A stretch of DNA of 64,000 bases, taken from NCBI GenBank assembly GCA_963800725.1, contig CAWDCE010000007.1, positions 62,001 to 126,000 on the forward strand. Reading direction: 5' to 3'. Under the pieces are notes generated by a model that worked only from the letters and a program-made list of their open reading frames with translations, did no database searches and was not told where the DNA came from. This document shows, piece by piece, positions 51,682 through 60,644 of the stretch. A program made the position numbers and the translations under genes. Each line of letters opens with the position of its first letter. Position 1 is the first letter of the stretch. Source of the DNA: Bog-473 sp963800725 (GTDB lineage Bacteria; Actinomycetota; Acidimicrobiia; Acidimicrobiales; RAAP-2).

Positions 51682-54600
51682 GCAAGAGGACAAATCCGGA
51701 GGAGCGACGTCAGTCGATTGCCAAGAATCCAAGGAATGGAGCCAGGCCCCGAGTGTGGCCTCTCACGCGAGCATTCGTGAGTCTCGGACTCCTCATCGGA
51801 ACGATGTGTATCTGCTTCTCGACTCTTGGCGCCGTCGCTTCATCACTTGCTGAGGCACCGGCGAGTGCGGCAGTGCTACTGACGCCAACCATCACCACAA
51901 TGGCACCTGCTGCAGTAATAAATGTCGGTTCGACCCTCACCGACTCGATCACCGTGAAAGGAACTGGGGGCGCGTCAATCGCAGGTACTTGGAGCATTCT
52001 CGGACCGATATCAGTGGGCTCTGATGGCACTTGCGGAACTGCGAATTGGGCATCGGCACAACTGTTTGCCAACGGCTCGATATCAGTGAACGGCGATGGC
52101 ACCTTCCCTGCAGCGCCGAGCTTTGCTGCCAGTCAAGGTGGTTGCTACACCTTCGATGTCAGTCTTCCAGCAACCGCAACGACGGTGCTTGTGACCAGCG
52201 GTCCTGGGAATGCCACCGAAACGACCCTCGTGAATCCCACCCTGGCTACGTCAGCGGCATATTCGTCCACGCCGGCTACTCCGTCTTCGCCGCCGCCCGC
52301 GATCAATCCAGCGCTCAAGCTATTGAGTCCAAGACTCGTTGCCCCAGCCAGCATCGGTGATTTCCTGTCAGACGATGTGGTCCTGATCGGCACCGGTGAT
52401 GGTTATGACGGGAATGACTACACCGGACCGCTCACATGGGACATCGTCGGACCCGTCAGTGTTGGGACCGACGGAACGTGTGGTACTTCACTCTGGACGG
52501 GTGCGCAGACCTTCGACTCGGGATCCGTTGCGGTCGTTGGCGACGGCACCTATGTAGTTGCTTCGGTCAAGGCAATTACGACGCCGGGCTGTTACTCGTT
52601 CGTTGACGCATTGACGGCCGCAGGCACGATTCCAAAGGTAACTACGGAGGTTGGATTGGCGTCGGAAACCGTCCTCGCTACTGGAGTTCCGTCAATCTTG
52701 GTAACAAAGACCGCCGATCCTTCAACCTTCAAAACGGCAGGTGAGACCATTACCTATTCATACGCTGTTGAAAACAATGGAAACGAGGTTCTTAGTGATA
52801 TCGGAGTAACCGACCCCATGGTGGGTCTTAGCAGCGTGACTTGCCCCATCCCGTCGTTGTCTCCCGCTCAGAGCGAAATCTGTCACGCCACCTATACGAC
52901 TACACAGAGTGATGTCGATTTGGGAGTTCTCACGAATGTAGGCACAGCGATTGGCACTCCACCCGCGGGAGCCAGTGTGACGGCAACTTCGAAGTTGTCG
53001 ATACCGGGGACATCTTTGCCGTTGATCAATCTCGTAAAGACCGCAAATATCACCCAATATCAGGCAAGTGGCACACTGACCACGTACTCATATGCCGTCA
53101 CAAATAGCGGCAATGTCACACTCAACCCGGTCAATGTCACTGACCCAATGCCAGGACTCAGCGCAGTTGTGTGTCCGGACTCTTCGCTTGCGCCGCTGCA
53201 GTCCCAGATATGTCACGCCACTTATACAACGACACAGGCGGATGTCGATGTTGGCTCTCTCAATAACACCGGTACCACGATTGGGACGCCACCGACAGGT
53301 CCCGCGGTCAGCGCAACCTCGAAGGTATCCATTCCTGCGCTGACTGCACCGGGTATCGAATTGTCCAAGACGGCGAGTATTGCGTCGTATTCGGTTCCAG
53401 GTACGCCTGTCACTTACTCCTACCTCGTGACCAACAGCGGTGACGTCACACTGGATCCGGTTGTAGTGACCGACCCGATGGCCAGGCTCAGTGCAATCGT
53501 CTGCCCGAGGCTTTCACTCGCTCCTGATCAGACAGAGACCTGCAGCGCCACCTTCACGACGGACCAGGGCGACGTTGATTCTGGATCGCTCAACAACACT
53601 GGAACCGCCGTCGGTACGCCTCCCACGGGGCCAGCCGTCTCCGTCACGTCGAAACTCTCGATTCCTTCGACGGGCACTCCGAAGATCGTCATGGTCAAGT
53701 CCTCGAATGTCGCTTCGTATTCGGCACCGGGAACAGTGATCACATACGACTACACCGTGACCAATGATGGAAACGACACGCTCGACCCGGTAACGGTGAG
53801 CGACCCAATGGCGGGACTCGGTGCGGTCGTGTGTCCGGGCGAGTCGTTGGCCCCGGCCCAATCCGAGACGTGTCATGCAACCTATACAACGAGCCAAGGC
53901 GATCTCGATTCAGGCTCATTGAACAACACGGGATCTGCCACGGGGACTCCGCCCAGCGGACCGCAGATTTCGGCCACATCAAGCGTGTCGATCCCGGCCG
54001 TTACCAAGCCTGGCATCGAAATTGCCAAGTCATCGAACGTCGCATCATTCTCCGTGCCCGGCACGGTCGTTACCTATTCCTACACGGTGACCAATGACGG
54101 AAACGTCACTCTCAATCCGGTCTCAGTGAGCGATCCAATGAAGGGACTCGGTCCCGTCGTCTGCGCGGACGCATCGTTGGCGCCGACACAATCGGAGACG
54201 TGCCAGGCGACGTATACGACGACGACCAGTGACGTGGCCGCTGGATCCATCGCCAACACGGGAACCGCCAGCGGAACTCCGCCCTCGGGACCGCCGGTCA
54301 CCGCCGTATCCAAGTTGTCGATTCCCTTGGTGGCTCCGGTGGTGCAAGCACCGTTCACCCCGGTCGTTACGACCACGTCGACTCTGGCTGATGCCACGGT
54401 GAATGCCCAGTTGGCTGACCAGATCGTCATCAGCGGAGACGATCCCGCCGTCGCCACCGCGACGGGCACGTGGAGTCTTTACGGTCCAGCGAATCCGGGA
54501 GGCGATACGACGTGTGCCACGACGAGCTGGGTCGGCGTCAAGATTGCGGCTTCAGGAAGCTTCAGCGTGGCGCTGGTGTCCGGATCGGGTTCCACCACCA

Positions 54601-55253
54601 CGCCCGAAACTGTCGTGTCTTCCATCGGTTGCTACACGTTTGTGGAGACCGTCGCCGCGGGCGCCCACGCGCTCGCCGCATCTACGCCCGAAGGCAGTTC
54701 CTCTGAGACCGTTCAAGTAGCCACCCATACCCCGGCGATCGTGACGACTACGTCGCTACGGTCGGCCATCGTGGGCGCGACTTTGACCGATACGGTCGAT
54801 GTTTCGGGCACCCAAGGGGCTGATGTTGTCGGATCGTGGGCACTTCTTGGACCGACCACGGTGGGTGCTGACGGTACTTGTGCGACGGCAGCCTGGGGGA
54901 GTTCATCCACATACGACAACGGGACCATGGCCATCTCGGGCGATGGGACGCTTACGACGAATGCCACGAAGCCGATCGAGAATCCAGGCTGCTATACGTT
55001 CGTCGAGACACTGCCGGCCACTTCGACGACATCGCTGGTGACGACACCGTCGGGATTAGCGGCAGAAACCACCTTGGTCATGTCCACTCCGACGCCGGCG
55101 GCGGCGACGCCGTCGGTGGCGGGCTCGACTCCAGCGCCGCTGGCGTTCACGGGATTCAGCTTGGCGCGCGACCTTGAAGTCGCCGCTGCTCTCGTGGTGG
55201 TCGGGATCTTGGTGATCCTCCTTCGTCGGCGACGTCGGAACATCACGACGTAA
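51678..55253 (+). CDS. Sortase-anchored repeat surface protein (DUF11-type modules)
   Basis: 1191 residues. A Sec signal (about 31-65, cleavage near ASA-AV) is followed by two modules of about 120 residues (TWSILGPISVGSDGTCGT ... GCYTF). Then come five DUF11-like modules of 110 residues each (338-887; VTKTADPSTFKTAGETITYS, VTDPM, ICHATYTTTQSDV), two more of the first module, and LAFTG at 1155-1159 followed by a hydrophobic helix and RRRRR. LAFTG fits the LAxTG signal of class E sortases. Each module carries a Cys pair, probably a disulfide. It is likely a wall-linked stalk or adhesin. Codon use is less GC-rich than in neighbours. Confidence 0.88.
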   Translation: MSKRTNPEERRQSIAKNPRNGARPRVWPLTRAFVSLGLLIGTMCICFSTLGAVASSLAEAPASAAVLLTPTITTMAPAAVINVGSTLTDSITVKGTGGASIAGTWSILGPISVGSDGTCGTANWASAQLFANGSISVNGDGTFPAAPSFAASQGGCYTFDVSLPATATTVLVTSGPGNATETTLVNPTLATSAAYSSTPATPSSPPPAINPALKLLSPRLVAPASIGDFLSDDVVLIGTGDGYDGNDYTGPLTWDIVGPVSVGTDGTCGTSLWTGAQTFDSGSVAVVGDGTYVVASVKAITTPGCYSFVDALTAAGTIPKVTTEVGLASETVLATGVPSILVTKTADPSTFKTAGETITYSYAVENNGNEVLSDIGVTDPMVGLSSVTCPIPSLSPAQSEICHATYTTTQSDVDLGVLTNVGTAIGTPPAGASVTATSKLSIPGTSLPLINLVKTANITQYQASGTLTTYSYAVTNSGNVTLNPVNVTDPMPGLSAVVCPDSSLAPLQSQICHATYTTTQADVDVGSLNNTGTTIGTPPTGPAVSATSKVSIPALTAPGIELSKTASIASYSVPGTPVTYSYLVTNSGDVTLDPVVVTDPMARLSAIVCPRLSLAPDQTETCSATFTTDQGDVDSGSLNNTGTAVGTPPTGPAVSVTSKLSIPSTGTPKIVMVKSSNVASYSAPGTVITYDYTVTNDGNDTLDPVTVSDPMAGLGAVVCPGESLAPAQSETCHATYTTSQGDLDSGSLNNTGSATGTPPSGPQISATSSVSIPAVTKPGIEIAKSSNVASFSVPGTVVTYSYTVTNDGNVTLNPVSVSDPMKGLGPVVCADASLAPTQSETCQATYTTTTSDVAAGSIANTGTASGTPPSGPPVTAVSKLSIPLVAPVVQAPFTPVVTTTSTLADATVNAQLADQIVISGDDPAVATATGTWSLYGPANPGGDTTCATTSWVGVKIAASGSFSVALVSGSGSTTTPETVVSSIGCYTFVETVAAGAHALAASTPEGSSSETVQVATHTPAIVTTTSLRSAIVGATLTDTVDVSGTQGADVVGSWALLGPTTVGADGTCATAAWGSSSTYDNGTMAISGDGTLTTNATKPIENPGCYTFVETLPATSTTSLVTTPSGLAAETTLVMSTPTPAAATPSVAGSTPAPLAFTGFSLARDLEVAAALVVVGILVILLRRRRRNITT
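52689..54338 (+). repeat. Five tandem 330-bp coding repeats
   Basis: Module starts (the Pro codon of PSILVTK, PLINLVK, PGIELSK, PKIVMVK and PGIEIAK) fall at 52689, 53019, 53349, 53679 and 54009, exactly 330 bp apart. The modules are clearly related but not identical; the last two look most alike. Exact spacing implies duplication in whole units and possible copy-number change between strains. Confidence 0.9.
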
Positions 55254-55376
55254 CGAATGGCCCGCGCACCGGCTGGGCGATGTCGTTGGATTCGGCGCTC
55301 TGGCCAGCCGGTGCGCTCTCGAAGAGATGGACATGTTGGAGCAGTTCCTACCTAAGTGTGAGAGTGATGGTGCAGT

Positions 55377-55793
55377 GTGAGCGGTCGAAGAGTGGTAATC
55401 GTGTCCTTCGTGGTTTCGGTGCTTCTGGCGGTGATCGGTGCCGGGTGTTCTTCGGTGTCGTCGACCAAACCATCCGGTGGAAATCCCATGTCCAACCACG
55501 TGACCCTACGGAGTCCGACATACATCAATGTCGTCAAGCTCCGTCCGCGTGTCGAGACGACTGGCTGTCAATCTGTCCCCGGCGGTTGGGAGGCTCTCGG
55601 GACCATTCACAACTCGGGCAGGCTGTCGCATGACTTCCGGCTCACCGTCTATTTCACCACCGCATCAGCAACCGTCCTGAGTTCGGCGACGAGCTCAGTT
55701 CCCGTCAAAGCCGGATCGAGCGGATCCTGGGCAGTGACCTCGAGGTTCGTGGCGGCGCCTGTAGTTCGCTGCGTCCTGGTCGGCGTCGGGTGA
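55377..55793 (+). CDS. Small exported FxLYD-like protein
   Basis: This 138-residue protein (GTG 55377) has an N-terminal export signal VVIVSFVVSVLLAVIGAGCS; the Cys could be lipidated, although the GAGC box is a poor lipobox. The mature part GWEALGTIHNSGRLSHDF then RLTVYFTTAS resembles FxLYD domains, small beta-sandwiches found in exported actinobacterial proteins. It follows the repeat protein by about 120 bp. Function unknown. Confidence 0.65.
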   Translation: MSGRRVVIVSFVVSVLLAVIGAGCSSVSSTKPSGGNPMSNHVTLRSPTYINVVKLRPRVETTGCQSVPGGWEALGTIHNSGRLSHDFRLTVYFTTASATVLSSATSSVPVKAGSSGSWAVTSRFVAAPVVRCVLVGVG

Positions 55794-55815
55794 GGGCCAT
55801 CTCCGGGCCGTGCGG

Positions 55816-56877
55816 CTACGGCGTGACGGCCGCGGCAATGGAGTTGGGAACGAGTTCAACCCATGTCTGTCCGGGTGCCATGGTGATTGGCACGCCAGCC
55901 GTGGTGACAAATTGCGTTGGCGACGCCAGCGACGAGCGTTGCCAGGTACCTTGAATTTCCACTCCGTTGCGGAAGATGACCGCTTGACCGCTGGCGTTGG
56001 GATAGAGATCGGCCTGGACCTCAAGGCCACCTCCGCTGTTCTCCACCCACGGTCCGTAGCTGATCTGTACGTACTGCACCACCACGTTGGCTGCGGCATT
56101 TTGCACTCCATCGGCCAACGTGTCCGGGGTCGTGGCGTTGTAGAACCGTTTGAACGTACCGGTGGCCGGGTCGTACTGCCAAGTGACATTCGACGTACTC
56201 GAGAAGTTGATGTTGACGCTCGACGCCGGCGTTCCTGCCTGGGGCTTCGCCGAGTACGTGAAGATCGGCTGCGGTGGGGTGGTCATCGTCGGGTGTGTGC
56301 CCCACATCTGAGCGGTCGACGAGTACGTGTCGTACGGCGCGTAGCGACCGGAGGGATTCGTGATGATTGATCCGTAGGAACCCAGGTCGACATTGACGAT
56401 GGGTGAGGCATCGATGTTGGCAATGACCGGGTCGATCCCCCCGACATGGACCTCGAGGGGATTCCCCAACTCACCGAGAATTCCAATGTCAATGTTGCGA
56501 GCGGAGCGGATCGGGCCCACCAGTGCCGCCTGCTGGCATTGAAACACCGCGGCATAGCGGGTGATGCCGCCTTCGACGGGCTCCTCGAAGATGACGTCGG
56601 CCTTGTCGAGGCCACTCTGCGGCCGGGCTTGTGGGTAGTTGTCGACCTTGACGGCGAGGGCGGGACGCGCGGGCACGGCCCCGCCGCCCGGGACCGGTGC
56701 GCCGGTCAGCGGGCAGGTCGCTACCGGGACCGGTTTGGTCGTCGTTGTCGTGGTTGCCTTAATGGCACGCTTCTTGGGTGGGGTTGAAGAAGAACATGCA
56801 CTGATCGCCAAGCTGGACACACCGGCAAGTGCGATCAGAAGCAGGCCCACCCGTGGTCGCATTCGGTGGCTGTTCAT
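55816..56877 (-). CDS. DUF3048 (YerB-like) lipoprotein
   Basis: This 353-residue protein starts at ATG 56877 with a lipoprotein signal ending LAISAC. A Thr-rich linker follows, then the two DUF3048 domains: CPLTGAP, RPALAVKVDNYPQARPQSGL and ADVIFEEPVEGGITRYAAVF, then GPIRSARNID. DUF3048 proteins are extracellular lipoproteins of unknown activity in Gram-positive bacteria. It is separated by 43 bp from the upstream Tat-exported protein on the same strand, so the two may be co-transcribed. Confidence 0.88.
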   Translation of the reverse strand: MNSHRMRPRVGLLLIALAGVSSLAISACSSSTPPKKRAIKATTTTTTKPVPVATCPLTGAPVPGGGAVPARPALAVKVDNYPQARPQSGLDKADVIFEEPVEGGITRYAAVFQCQQAALVGPIRSARNIDIGILGELGNPLEVHVGGIDPVIANIDASPIVNVDLGSYGSIITNPSGRYAPYDTYSSTAQMWGTHPTMTTPPQPIFTYSAKPQAGTPASSVNINFSSTSNVTWQYDPATGTFKRFYNATTPDTLADGVQNAAANVVVQYVQISYGPWVENSGGGLEVQADLYPNASGQAVIFRNGVEIQGTWQRSSLASPTQFVTTAGVPITMAPGQTWVELVPNSIAAAVTP

Positions 56878-56920
56878 ATCTGAGGAAGTGATCGTAGAGG
56901 GAGCCGGGAGTGAATTCGTG

Positions 56921-58675
56921 TCATGCACCAACGGTCGGGGCGGCGCTCGCACTTCCCGCGGCCGAACCGCTGTAGATCGCCGTCCAGTTGCCCGTCGAAG
57001 GTTCCTTCAGCGATGCCGGTCCGTTTCCGAAAAGGCCGTAGACGTTTTCCATGGACCGAAGCAGTATCTCGGTGACCCCCGGGACGGCGCGAGCCAACGC
57101 AGCCGGCCACAATGGTGCGACCGAATTGGACAAGAGGCTGACATAGCTGGCCGAACCGCTGGCGAGGACGCCTCCCCCCTTGGGGGCGGTGAAGTACGTG
57201 ATGTCGGACCAGTTGCCCTGGCCGGGGATCGGCGAGTGCGCCAAGACGTCGAGGTTGCGCGGGCCCGGCAGGGCCGGCACGTAGCGGTCGTACTCGCCGA
57301 GGATCGTCTTTGGGAAGGCCTGTCCGTCGGTCACATTCGAGCCGGCATAGAACCAGTTCGACGCATCGGTGACGACGGTGTCGGCGACGGCGCCGACGGA
57401 TTGGTACGTCGATCCGATCATGGTTGATTCGGGATTGTTGACCGGGGGCGCATTCCAATCGACGGTGGTCAGTTCGGGCTGTTGCTGCGCCATTGGATCC
57501 TCGGCGGCGTCTTTGTAACAGACCTCAAGTCGATTGGGTCCAACCGAGGTGGGTTGAAGTCGGATCTGGCGATACGAGGCGTTGGCTCCCAAGAAGGCCA
57601 GATTCACGCCACCCTGATTCGCCACCGTGGCACCGTTGCGCATCTCGGCCGACCAGTACTCGTCGTGTCCCAAACTGAACAGGCACCGGTGATTGGTCAA
57701 GAGATTGGGTCGCGCGTGGAGGTCCACGTCGGTCCAATAGGTGAGATCCAGCCCGAGGCTCTCGAGGTGGTAGAGCAACGGAAACTCATTGCCCAAGAAG
57801 TCGGCGCAGCCGTTGGCCCAGTTCTGGGGGTAGGGGCGATCGAAGGACACGGCGCGGGCGCGGTCGGCAAAGGATTGGCCGCCCGTGCCGGTCAGCCCGT
57901 AGTAGAGGCTGTAGCCACCAAAGAGGTTGTAGGCCTGCCAGGTGGTCACGCTGTTTTGGATCACGTAGGCCGCGGTGCTCGAGTCGTCGCGGATGGTGAG
58001 CGGAACGTACTGCTCCTGCCCACCATTTCCAACCAGCTTCAAGAGGTAGCAACCAGGAGGCCATGCATCGGTGATCGAAACGGTCAGCGTCGGCTTCCAC
58101 GCGCAGGTCACCGTGCTGGTGCCCGGGGTCACGACGGGAGGGGCCTGCGGTCCGGCCGCCACCATGTCGCTCTGATAGACCAGCCGGCCGCCCAACCCTT
58201 GGTAGTACCCGATCCGGTAAGCCTTGACCTGGACGGCGGTCGAAACGGTATTGACGAAGATGGCGACGTCGTCGCCGCTCACCGCGCTCACTTGACTGGC
58301 GTAGCCCTCCATCGAATGGTTGGGCGACGGTGGGATCGCCGCCCAGTCCAGCGTGCCGGGCTTCGCGTTCTCCTCAATGAGCCATTTGGCGGTGGGGACA
58401 ATGACGCCGCTGGCCAACTTGGTTTGAGTGACGCCATCGTGGCGGCTTGCGCCCGTCGCCGAGGGTTTCTTGGCCTTGGCCTTGGCCTTGATGGTCTTGG
58501 AGTCGAGGACGACCGAACTCTGCGAGCTCGGGTCGCCGCATGCCGCAATGGCCAATCCGGCGATGCCGGTGGCACCGGCGGCGGCAATTTGGAGGAACCG
58601 GCGCCGGCCGATGCTCGATCCGTCGCCCTCTTGTGGTGAGGCGTCTCCTGTGGCGAAGTCGTCCTCAGTTGTCAC
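56921..58675 (-). CDS. Tat-exported lipoprotein with dimethylformamidase beta-subunit-like domain
   Basis: 584 residues from GTG 58675. The twin-arginine signal SIGRRRFLQIAAAGATGIAG leads into LAIAAC, so it is a folded, Tat-exported lipoprotein. The body (AYRIGYYQGLGGRLVYQSDM; CLFSLGHDEYWSAEMRNGAT; the SFDRPYPQNWANGCADFLGN region) matches the N,N-dimethylformamidase beta-subunit-like C-terminal family. Relatives in actinobacteria are surface proteins of unproven role, and true DMF hydrolysis should not be assumed. Upstream starts in the same frame would cross the divergent acyltransferase. Confidence 0.8.
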   Translation of the reverse strand: MTTEDDFATGDASPQEGDGSSIGRRRFLQIAAAGATGIAGLAIAACGDPSSQSSVVLDSKTIKAKAKAKKPSATGASRHDGVTQTKLASGVIVPTAKWLIEENAKPGTLDWAAIPPSPNHSMEGYASQVSAVSGDDVAIFVNTVSTAVQVKAYRIGYYQGLGGRLVYQSDMVAAGPQAPPVVTPGTSTVTCAWKPTLTVSITDAWPPGCYLLKLVGNGGQEQYVPLTIRDDSSTAAYVIQNSVTTWQAYNLFGGYSLYYGLTGTGGQSFADRARAVSFDRPYPQNWANGCADFLGNEFPLLYHLESLGLDLTYWTDVDLHARPNLLTNHRCLFSLGHDEYWSAEMRNGATVANQGGVNLAFLGANASYRQIRLQPTSVGPNRLEVCYKDAAEDPMAQQQPELTTVDWNAPPVNNPESTMIGSTYQSVGAVADTVVTDASNWFYAGSNVTDGQAFPKTILGEYDRYVPALPGPRNLDVLAHSPIPGQGNWSDITYFTAPKGGGVLASGSASYVSLLSNSVAPLWPAALARAVPGVTEILLRSMENVYGLFGNGPASLKEPSTGNWTAIYSGSAAGSASAAPTVGA

Positions 58676-58739
58676 CCCAGCATTGTACTGGTGCGCCTTT
58701 ACCCCTTTGGTGTCAAGGCACGTAACATTCCGGGCGATG
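58675..58739. promoter_or_regulatory. Divergent leaderless promoters (Tat protein / acyltransferase)
   Basis: Minus strand: TACAAT (plus ATTGTA, 58682-58687) is 6 nt before GTG 58675. Plus strand: TAACAT (58723-58728) is 8 nt before ATG 58737. Confidence 0.45.
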
Positions 58740-59399
58740 AGCTGGGCTCGCAACCTCCCTGGACCGGTCCGGCGCGCCATGGCCGAAATTGTCCACCGGA
58801 CCTGGGATCTGGCGGGGGAATTCGGCGCAATTGGCCCCAATGATCGGCGAGGCCGCAGATTCGGGGTCATGGGACCTGGGGCGTGCCTGCTCTTTCCCCA
58901 GGGCGCGATCTACAACGAGCACCTGATCCGGATCGGTGCGGGGACGATGGTGGGCCCGAATGCGTGCCTGACGGCGGGTATGGCCCCCGGCCAGGAAATG
59001 CCGACCGACCCGGTGGTCCGCATCGGGAGCCGCTGCATTATCGGGCGCGGGTCGCACATCGTTGGCCACTGGTCGATCGAGATCGGCGATGACATCCAGA
59101 CCGGCCCGTACGTCTACATCACCGACCAGAACCACACCTATTTGGACCCCCACATGCCGATCGGGCGCCAATGGCCCGTCGAGGCCTCTGTGCGCATTGG
59201 TTCGGGCAGTTGGCTCGGGGCGAACGTGGTGGTGCTGCCTGGGACCCATATTGGCGAGAACGTCGTGGTGGCGGCTGGTGCCGTCGTCCGTGGCACCTTT
59301 CCGGACCGCTGTGTCATCGGCGGCGTGCCGGCCAAGGTCCTTCGGCGCTGGGTCGAAGGGCGGGGCTGGGTGGATGAGAAGGACGTCGCCGTCTCGTGA
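58737..59399 (+). CDS. Left-handed beta-helix acyltransferase (hexapeptide repeat)
   Basis: This 220-residue protein has a run of hexapeptide repeats (IRIGAGTMVGPNACLTAGM; VRIGSRCIIGRGSHIVGH; VRIGSGSWLGANVVVLPG), with the His of YITDQNHTYLDP in the usual catalytic loop. This is a trimeric acetyl- or acyltransferase of the MaT/GAT/NodL type acting on a sugar or other hydroxyl acceptor. Given neighbouring envelope genes, sugar acylation is plausible. It is divergent from the Tat-exported protein. Confidence 0.85.
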   Translation: MSWARNLPGPVRRAMAEIVHRTWDLAGEFGAIGPNDRRGRRFGVMGPGACLLFPQGAIYNEHLIRIGAGTMVGPNACLTAGMAPGQEMPTDPVVRIGSRCIIGRGSHIVGHWSIEIGDDIQTGPYVYITDQNHTYLDPHMPIGRQWPVEASVRIGSGSWLGANVVVLPGTHIGENVVVAAGAVVRGTFPDRCVIGGVPAKVLRRWVEGRGWVDEKDVAVS

Positions 59400-59441
59400 A
59401 CGTCGAGGGTCACCCCGCGGCCCCGATACCGTGAATCCCCC

Positions 59442-60644
59442 ATGCCAGAGCAAATTTCCTATCTGGTAACGCTCAGTGGTCCAGATGGGCCCGGCATCGC
59501 GGCAGAACTCTTCGGCGCGCTCGAATCGAGCCAGGTCGTGGTGCGAGATGTCGAGCAGGTCCGGGTCCACGGCCGGCTCTTGCTCTGTGTCGAGATCGAA
59601 GCGGCTGGCGATGGCATGGTGTCCCGGGCCGAGGCATCTCTGGCTCGCCACTTCGCGGGAACCGAAATCGAGATCCTGGTGATCCCGCTGGTGGGCGACG
59701 ATGTCACAAGCACGCGGGACCGACTCTCGGTCACCGTCTTGGCCCCGACCATCGACGCGTGGACCATGGCCAGCGTGTGTCGGCGGATCACCCAATGTCG
59801 CGGGAACATCGAGCGGATTGTGCGCCTGGCGGCCTATCCCGTGCACAGCTACGAGCTTTCCGTCGCCGGGAGCGACCTCTCCGAGCTGCGCCGGGCGCTG
59901 GCCGATGAGGCGGTTCGGTGTGAGGTCGATATCGCCGTGCAGGTGACCGGACTGCACCGGCGCTCCAAACACCTCATTGTGCTCGACGCCGACTCCACGC
60001 TGCTTCAGGGTGAAGTGATTGATCTGATGGCCGATCAGTGCGGCTGCGGTGACCAGGTAGCGGCCCTCACCCGAGCCGCGATGGAAGGGGCCATTGACTT
60101 CGAAGCCGCGCTGCGCCAGCGGGTCAGATTGTTGCGGGGCCTCGACGAGGCCGACCTCGAGAAGGTCCGCAGGCGGCTTCTTCTCAGCCCAGGGGCTCGG
60201 ACCTTGGTGCGCACGCTCAAGCGTCTCGGCTACGCGATCGCAGTGGTGAGCGGTGGCTTCACCCAGGTGATTGCGCCGCTGGTGCGCGAACTCGGTATCG
60301 ACTACTTGGCCGCCAACCAGCTCGAGATGGTTGATGGCGTCTTGACCGGGGACCTCATCGGGCCCATTGTCGATCGGGCCGAAAAGGCCAATGCACTCAT
60401 CCGGTTTGCCAATCAGGCCGCGGTGCCGCTCGCCCAGACGATTGCCGTCGGCGACGGTGCCAACGACCTCGACATGCTCGCCGCCGCCGGACTCGGTATC
60501 GCATTCAACGCGAAGCCCGTGGTGCGCGAGGCGGCCGACACCGCCCTGAGCGTGCCCTATCTCGACGCCATCTTGTTCCTCCTCGGCATCAGCCGACACG
60601 AGGTGGAGTACGCCGACGAGCGTGAAGACGGGCGCCAACCATGA
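59442..60644 (+). CDS. serB: Phosphoserine phosphatase SerB with tandem ACT domains
   Basis: This 400-residue protein has two ACT domains (residues about 5-80 and 92-165), then a HAD phosphatase domain with the nucleophile DADSTLLQGEVIDLMA, motif II AVVSGGF, Lys in the AEKANALIRF region, and the motif IV Asp pair in VGDGANDLDML. It removes phosphate from L-phosphoserine in the last step of serine synthesis; the ACT domains should allow serine feedback. Its stop overlaps the next gene by 4 bp. Confidence 0.95.
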   Translation: MPEQISYLVTLSGPDGPGIAAELFGALESSQVVVRDVEQVRVHGRLLLCVEIEAAGDGMVSRAEASLARHFAGTEIEILVIPLVGDDVTSTRDRLSVTVLAPTIDAWTMASVCRRITQCRGNIERIVRLAAYPVHSYELSVAGSDLSELRRALADEAVRCEVDIAVQVTGLHRRSKHLIVLDADSTLLQGEVIDLMADQCGCGDQVAALTRAAMEGAIDFEAALRQRVRLLRGLDEADLEKVRRRLLLSPGARTLVRTLKRLGYAIAVVSGGFTQVIAPLVRELGIDYLAANQLEMVDGVLTGDLIGPIVDRAEKANALIRFANQAAVPLAQTIAVGDGANDLDMLAAAGLGIAFNAKPVVREAADTALSVPYLDAILFLLGISRHEVEYADEREDGRQP

